In this document: positions 53,201 to 62,200 of the stretch, one piece after another | Layout: every line of letters starts with the position of its first letter | How positions within the stretch are numbered: position 1 is the first letter of the stretch | The notes under the pieces: model-generated | Seen by the model: the letters and a program-made list of their open reading frames with translations, nothing else | The model's database searches: none | What the model was told of the DNA's origin: nothing | NCBI GenBank assembly: GCA_029964075.1 | Contig: CM057147.1 | Span: 11,553,513 to 11,617,512 of the forward strand | DNA: 64,000 nt | Reading direction: 5' to 3' | Source of the DNA: Patiria pectinifera | Lineage: Eukaryota; Echinodermata; Asteroidea; Valvatida; Asterinidae | Made by a program: the position numbers and the translations under genes

Positions 53201-56200
53201 AGGTATAAGACTACTTGTAGCTGTCAAAAGTAATGTACATTCATAAATACCTAAGACAGTTTACCCAAACCTATTGGTCGGAAGCCCGTCACGTGGTCGG
53301 TCTTAAAGGATGATTAAACACTTTAACTATTGTCACATGAAATTTGGACTCCTTTGATAAGGTATGAATAGGAATAAAAATGTGCCTGACCCGGTATTAA
53401 ACACTATGTTTAAGACCAGTTGGAGTCTGGATGCTGATAATTACCACCCATCCAGATTCCAGCGGGTTAAACATAATGTTTAAAACCGGCTAAGCACACA
53501 CAAGGGCGGATCCAGAACACAATTTTTTGGGGGCCAAAAAAAATTTTGGTTCCCGCAAAAAAGTGGGTCAAACAATTTACGGCGTGGGGTTCGGGGCCCG
53601 CTTAAGGGCCCCGAAATTTGGATTCTAGATGCTCTGTGGTGCGATATGAGGCAATTTCTGACCGCTTTAACCAATGTTTTTTGAGGAAAAGATGGTGGTG
53701 TACTCATTGCCTGCCTTTATTGCGATGTCACATTAAAAAAAGAAAAAAAGAATGGGTTTCGTGGGGTTTTTTGGGGGGTCGGGGGCATGGCCCCCTTTGG
53801 CCCCCCGCCCCCCCCCCCGGATCCGCCCTTGAGCACACTTTTATTCCCTCATTAATCTCTTACATTGCCAGTGCATCAGCAGAGACGTTCTGTAATTTGC
53901 AAACTGTACACAAAATTCGTTGTCAGAATGTCCACTCTTAAGGCTGCCCCCTCCATCCAGCCTTTTGACGTGTACAGTGGATGACCGCTGCCTGGGCCTG
54001 ACATGCTGTGCATCCCTTGACCTGGTCTTCACTCAGCTGTCCACCACCGCTTACGCTCTCCTAGACCCCTGTGAATTCCAGCTGTCTGTCGGGCTGGGGT
54101 CCTGGTCTAAGAATCTGACGCTCTTTGAATACGACTGGGGAGTGGATAAGGTGCTGGATATCAGTGATTCTGTGCGTATAGAGTGAGTATAATTATAGGC
54201 ATATGAGGATTCCAATCCTAAAGTCACTGGAAGAAAATTTACTGTACGATTTGCTACGCAGTAGCATATGCATGTATTGGCACTGCATTGGTAATTGTTC
54301 GGGGACCAGCATTGGTAATTGTTCGGTATTTTTTTAATTTATTTTTCCATTCGTAAAAGGGATAAAAAGCAGGGGAAGGTGTCGCTATCAGTTGTAAAAT
54401 GCTAGTGCTTTCTTTTCATGTCTCTTGCCCCAATCCCCCACCTCCCCACCTTGTTTTACACTGAAGGAGTGATGAAACTCCGAACACACAGTGTACATTA
54501 ACTTAACATCACGGTCTGTTATAGTAAAATTGTAAACATAGATACTCATTTAAAGAGGTTGTTGATTGCTGGAAAAGATATTTAGAGCTTGAGACTTATT
54601 TAAACTGAACAAATCAAGGATTGTTTGTTTCATATACTGCTATGGCAGCTTGTTGCATTTGTGTAATCGTTGTTGCTTGAGGCAGCAGACAAATGACACA
54701 ACAGTTCGAGGAGTTATAGTTAAGTGGTTTTGGTTCTGCATGTATGTTGTGACACAAATCAATTATTGAAAACCAGAGTCCTTGTTATGACATCACAAAG
54801 CTTTTGATTTTTGTTAAATGGCCCGAAGAAATTGACTACTTTTGTTTTCATTTTTGCAGGTGCCAGAAACAAAAAAAATCCTTTGAATCTATAATTATAT
54901 AATTATATTTAAGCATGCATTACAGAAAATAGGAACCGAGTCGTCGTTTTGTATTTCGGTGAACTCCAAAATTGAAACCATGTTTCCCTTAAATTTTAGA
55001 AACTGTCTTCGAATCGAAATTGTCACAATGCTAATACTGGAAAATGTGTAAATGTCCTTGCATGTATTTGGAAGAAATTAAGAATGGCATTTTTAATCTG
55101 TAAAAATCCAGAAGGAACCAGGACATTACAATTTCCCTAATTCTTTTTGGAAATCTATATTTGTTTTGGCTCAGATATAATGTTGACAAGCTCAATGAAC
55201 AGAAGGAGTTCCTGATTGACTTGTCAGTAATTCTGTGCATAGATGGCACCTGTCGACCCATCCACCTGCTGCAGGCAGCTCATGTACCCATACCAATCTG
55301 CAACCCCAATGCCACCTTCTCCCTGCCTGGGGATGGTACCATCTCTGGCTACCTGAATAGCTTAGGGGGTCATGTCACCGATGCAGCTGTAGACTTGGTA
55401 CTAGACTATTTAGGTCTGAAGGTGAGATGTTTGACCTAGATATAGGTATGTTAGTGATTAAGCAATACCCTGTATAACAGTATTGGCGCTTCATAGCCAC
55501 TGATAATAAGAGTCCCAGTGGAAGTAACACACCACTCATGGTTAAAGCATGTTTGGCATGATATGCAATTACATGTATAGCATCTTCACATGAGCATCAG
55601 TAGGACGAAACAAACCACTCATGGCTTGTGCATGTGTGGCATATTATCCAAGTACACAAACCGAAAGCATCTTCACATGTGCACCTATGGGAGGAACACA
55701 CCACTCATGGTTTGTGCATGTATGGCATATTATGCAAATTCACAAAAATATACATGTAGCATGTTCACTTGAGCATCAGTGGGAGGGACACGTACACCAC
55801 TTATGGCTTGCGCATGTGTGGTTTATTATGTAAGTACACAAACCTAAAGCATCTTCACATGAGCACCTATGGGAGGGACACACCACTCATGGTTTGTGCA
55901 TGTATGGCATGTTATGGAAGTACACAAACATAGCATCTTCACATGAGCACCTATTGGAGGGACACACCACTCATGGTCTATGCATGTATGCCACATTATG
56001 TAAGTACACAGGGGCGGCGGAACTGGGGGGCTGGGGGGCCCCCCCCCCCAGTTTTTCCGAAGTGCCCCTTTTGGGGCCATAAATTTGCCGCCTCGTGCAT
56101 AAAAGTGCCCCCTCGAGATAAAAAAAAATGCCCTTAAAGTATCTTACTATTTCTTAGAAGTAACTATTTCCCAATAATGGTATAGATAGTTTTGATATTA

Positions 56201-59200
56201 AACGAGGAATATAAAAACCAAGCCTCCAAACCCATACAATATTCCCTGAAAATGGGCACATAATTCATAGTTATCGCCCCTTATGTTTGACCAGCATGCC
56301 CGTGTATTGCATATTGTGCAAACCTTCATCTTACATGAGCATCAGGTACCATAAATGTTCAAGAGTCCGTCCAAGTGGTGCCTCCCAACTGACTCTGTGT
56401 ATTATTAAGGGGTACTTGTGCACAGAGTCCCTACTAAACACATTCACACATTTGTGTGAGTTTGTCTTCTTTTTTTCTCTCTCTGTCTATTTTAACTGCA
56501 AAAGTTTATTCCCATTCAATTAAAAAACAAGTTCCGCTCCAAATTCAATACACATGGCCATCCTTGACAATGTATTGAGATATGTCAGTGCCAGCTAGTT
56601 CTAGTAAACCTGAGTTCTCTCAATTAATAGTGCTCAAAACAATGAGCATTTAAAAATGAACACCTTTGTCTCACACAATATCTGCTCCACAAGAACACAA
56701 GAAACCTAAAAATAGTAAGCGGAAACAATACCGACTGTATTGAAAGTAGAGAAATGTAGTTGACCAGATACGTTAACATTGACATCTTAAAGGTATTAAT
56801 ACATCATGGATGTGAGTAGATTTAACTGTTTTTTTCCATCACTTTTATCTAGAACTTCCTGTCAAGAGACACCTGTTCTCTTCCTCCAGCACTCCCGGTT
56901 GGTAGTGACAGTAAGTACTGACATAACATTGCAAGTACCAGCATTATTCAAAATTAAAGTAAATGACACACTTCCATAATTACAGACTAGTAGTCAAGTC
57001 AATCTCAAAGGCAAAGGAATGGCTTTTATACTACAAGTAGCTAGTGATTGACTGATGATTGAATTGTGATTGACTGATGATAACTTGTGATTGACTGATG
57101 ATTGACTGAATTTTTACTTTTTATTGACTGATGATTGACTTGTGATTGACCTGTGATTGACTGATGATTGACTTGTGATTGACCTGTGATTGATTGATGA
57201 TTGACTTGTGATTGACTGATGATTTACTTTTGATCGATTGATGATTGACTTGTGATTGACTGATGCTGACTTGTGATTGACTGATGATTGACTGATGATT
57301 GATGTATGATTGACTGATGATCGATTAATGATTACATTGTGATTGACTGATGATTGAATTGTGATTGATTGATGATTGAATTGTGAGTGACTGATGATTT
57401 AATTGTAAGTGACTGATGATGACTTGTGATTGACTGATGATGACTTGTGATTGACTGATGATTGACTGATGATTGAATTATGATTGACTGATGACGGATT
57501 AATGATTGCATTGTGATTGACTGATGATTGAAGTGTGAGTGACTGATGATTTAATTGTGAGTGACTGATGATTTAATTGTAAGTGACTGATGATGACTTG
57601 TGAGTGACTGATGATGACTGGTTGGTGTGAACAGGAAGAACCACATATCCATACGTACAGCTCAAGTCAAAAATCTTCTCATTTAACATATTCTCGCATT
57701 TATTCGCAAGCACACAGGTGTGAAACACATTTTGAAACAGTACATAGAAACACTCAATTAGACATCTAAGTAAGAACTTGTACAATCGGATGATACCGTC
57801 CACAAGATATTTCTTGACTCTACTTTTATCAAGGTAAGATAATGTTATCAAAAAAAATCGCGTATATCTTTTGAATATCTCAAACTGATAACGACTTGCT
57901 AAACCAGTTGGCGACTTGAACTAGGGCATATGGCTTAATTATTACTGAAACATTGGCTTGATAAATAACTAGTTCAAACGGAAGGTCAAGGACAAATTTA
58001 AGGCATGAAAATGTTGAAATCATAGGCTACATCGACTTTGTGTACACAAATCTGAGAACACACACACCTGCACTAATAAGGCAAAGCAGGACATAGATAA
58101 TCAAATAAATTAACAAGACAAATATATTAACGAGAGGAATAGTATTATGCTGAATTTATATAACCTAAATTAATCATTTCATATGTTCTAGTTTCCTGAA
58201 GGGCTTTTATTTCCCGCATTCACTTGATTCTTCGTATAAAACGCTCAACTCGAAGAATGATTAAAAAACGACGCACGTTCAGACCATCACATTTAATTTG
58301 TTTTTACTTTGCGACGCACATGCGCTACTGACGCAAGAAGGAGTTCTTAGTCCGGCGCGGCGTTCATCTTAACGCTGTTTAAACCACTTGTGATTGACTG
58401 ATTTTGGAGGTGTTCACCTAGTGCAATTGAGAGTTTTCCTGGTTGAAACCTTCCATTGTAAACCTTTACATTTATATGAGTACACTTGTTGAACTCCTAC
58501 ATTTTAAATTTCTGTTTTAGGTTGTCCTGTGCAGATTCCTGACAGTCTTCCCAACTTGTCCTGTCACATCAGCAGTCGTTGCACAAGTCTTCATTGCTGT
58601 CTGAATCTAGACTTGAAGGTGACCCAGATCAGCTCCAAGGCCTGGTTTATCATTGACCCATGTGACTATGCGCTGTCTGTCGGGCTAGAGTTGTGGTTCT
58701 TCAATGTCTCACTGTTTTCTTACGAGTGGGGAATGATCGAAAGTTTCATGATTGGCGATGCCCTGAGTGTCAGGTGAGTTTATATGAAGAAGAATATATT
58801 TCCAAACTAAAATAAAACTGGTGATTTTCTCTGAGCTCTGTGAATGTTTTCATAACTGTGACATCTAAGCCAATGAACTAGCAAAAAGAAATCGACAGAC
58901 CAAATTTTGGAAGTACCTGATGTGATGATTTGTTGTGACCACCATATAGACTAATACTGAGGACAAAATCTTGACCGTTTTGTGTTTTTATTCAATTTGA
59001 ACGGTGGAATTTAAAGAATTCTGACAAATAAGTACAAGTTTGAATTATTTTGTCCAGGTTTTCCATTGACAAGCTTGACGCCACCAAGGAGTATGAAGTA
59101 GATCTGGCCTTCTCTCTCATCATTGATGGCATCGCTACAGACTTCCCAATCATGGCTGACCAGAGAATCCCAATACCTTTGTGCGATGCTAACCTCTCCC

Positions 59201-62200
59201 TGGCCTTGCCTGGGGATGGCTCAGTCAAAGGTTTCCTGGAGGAGCTGGGAGACAATGTGGGACAGGCAGCTATCCAGCTGGTACTGACAAAACTCAACCT
59301 ACAGGTGAGAGTGACACACTGGAACACCCAAAGAGGATAGAGTGTCTTTCAAAAACAAACTGAAAAAGGGCTAATTAAAAGGGGGCTAAAATATCATAAG
59401 CAACACCCCGTGTCACATTACATCCACACCCTTCCCCTCCACCCCTCCTTCCATGCTTTTCCAATTTGTCATGACCTGGTGGGCTGTCCCCAAATACAAG
59501 GCCTGGGTACACCACTAAATTGATATGACACTTTGCCAACTGAAATGTATACTTCTTGGACCTGTGGTCTGCTTACTGTGAGAATCCTTGATAACTGTAG
59601 CAGAATATTCTGGGGTACCACTGAGCATATTTCACGTGTCAAGGAATTTTGGCTTGTGTGCATACATGCATTCCCACGGAGTCACACAATTTCTTTGCAG
59701 GCTCTGTTGGCCAAAAAAGAAAAAGGTTAATGTAAGTGCATAATATCTGTGGTTAGCCTTACAATGGAATTGAGCCCTTTGGTGTAATGATCAGAAATTT
59801 TGTAGAAGCTGACATCTGCCCAGATAAAATAGGGATTATACTATCTTTTAAACCTTTGATCTTTGATGTTTAACCATGTCAAACAAATAAAGTACATACA
59901 TGATGGCACCCCCCCCCAACCAAAAAAACCTGGAACATCATACTTCCACTAACTTGGAACCACCTCTACTAATGGATGGAAAATCTTTTTAAAAGAAATA
60001 TGATACCAAAATCTCTCGATTCACTCCACTAGTTTTTGTTGCAGATCCTATTTTGTGAAGCACACATCTTTCATGTAGGTATTACTACATAACAATTAAA
60101 CCCTCTATCCAATTAAATGAGATTCGCAGGCACAGTTTCGTAATTCATCCGAACAAAATGACTCCCGACTGTGTTTCACAACATGTGGAACTGTCTAATG
60201 GACTGAATCGGGCGATCTTTGTGTCATTTTCTTAAACAGAATTCCCCATGCAATTGTTTGAATCTCAGGGTTGCTGGAGTACGCCGTGCCGGTTTTTTTT
60301 TATATGGCCACCATGTGTAAGGGGAAATTAGGTTCTGACAAGTGCATTTGTCTTCTTAAGCTTACTTTTGAGTGGAAATGGAGGAATAGCCTTTTTAAAA
60401 TGTGGCTGTTGTTATATTAGCAGGGATATCGCATTCAAATGCTTAATATCTGAGATACTACCTAATGCTACTTGTACTAGCATTAGGTCTGTGTAATTTT
60501 GTTTTACTTACATTTCTTACATGTGTGTTGTATTTCTTACATGATGATATTCGTATTTTCTATTTTGTACCTTAATCTCCTTTTTGAATTTTTTTTCCTC
60601 AATGCATAGAGTTTAATTGTATTTCTTATTGATCTGTCATTTTCTCAGGATACGATCATTGGAACGACGTGCCAGTTGCCTTCACAGATAACGACAGGCA
60701 CCCGTAAGTCTGTGTTTGATTGATTGGTTTCTGCTAAAGGCCCTGTCACACTGTCTGCGATCTTATATGCGCTCTCACTGCGTCCTTGAAAAATAGCTGG
60801 GGCGCGAAAACAACTACTAGATCGCAGCGACAACTACAGAGGTCACCAGATGGGCGCCAGAGGGTCTTAATGGTCTCCGATGAGCGCCAAGGTCTTTGAA
60901 CATGCTCAAAACAATCGCAACACCTATGCGCCCTGGCCAGGACGTCGTAATGACGCATCTCGGGCGCTTTGCGAGCGTGAATCGTGCGACATTGAAGTGG
61001 CATTGAGGCAGCCTATAGGCGCAAGACAGTCGATGTAGTCTCCGTGAGAAAGTAACTCGACTGCGATGAACTTGTAGAATAATTTTGAAATTGGACTATG
61101 TATTGACCGTTTTGTCGTGGTATTTATACAGCGCAAGTGACGTCACATGAGCGTATTTTGGTCGAATAGAGAGCGCAACGCGAGCTACTAGGACGTATCA
61201 ACAGCGAGCAGAGCGTTGTGTGAGCGCAGTGACAGCGCAGCGGCAGCGACTAGACCGAGTAATTGAGCTTGACGGGGCGCAAAGAGAGCGAGTTGAGCGC
61301 ATCGTAAGCGCGGGAAGAGCACAGTCCGAGCGTAGCTTGAGCTTCTTTGAGACAAAAAGTTGTCATTTTCTTGCGTCCTCGCTGCGATTGATAAATTTAT
61401 GAAATATTTCTGGTCGTCGTAAGGTCTCCTATGAGATCGCATATAATGTGAAAGGCCCTATACCAAATTCAATTTTGAACATGGCCCAGTCAGTGGTGAA
61501 CTCAATATTGCTGTAACAGTGACATGGTATTGGTTGAGCATTTTTAATGCGTCACGTAATCGTGGCCAGGATCCTTGGTAATCAAATTTGCTACTAAATG
61601 TACATTTGCAATTAATCGGCAAGTACCAGCCACTTCATATCAAAGACGAACGATCAACAATTAATGTTTGTATAATGCATGTACATGTATACACGAATCC
61701 TGGAAACTTTTGATGTCAACACAACTCTGCCGATCTTGGACTTTAAGAAGAAGCTTCTGAAGTTAGTACATTGGCAATGAATCCCTACCTACAATGTTTA
61801 CAGTAATATTTGTATATAACTTTCATGATCTTTTGCCCATCCACCAGCCTCGGAATATTTTCGCAGGACTGTGTCAGTCTATATAGTTAGTTAATTGCGA
61901 TCAAATGAATAAATATAAATCAAACCGCACCCCTCGCTGACACTTATATCCCTGCACCTAAAACATCACTTAATGGAGTCGTGGAAAGAGGAAATTGAGA
62001 CCAATTTGCCAGTCAAAGGACAGTACGGTCATTCAGTAAGCACATGCTCATCTACAAGGGAATTCCCCAAGATAAGAAATAGCTTGCTATGGCGAGTCAC
62101 GTTACGGCTCCACAGTACATGTGACGGGTGGTCATGCATTATGCATGTTAGTAGATCCATTTACATTCGGTTGGACTCCGTGTGGCCTGGGGCAGCATAA

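Noticed and set aside
55590..56137. Frames with repeated Trp/His/Cys text
   Set aside because: Translation of the 85-bp tandem repeat and an adjoining G/C run.
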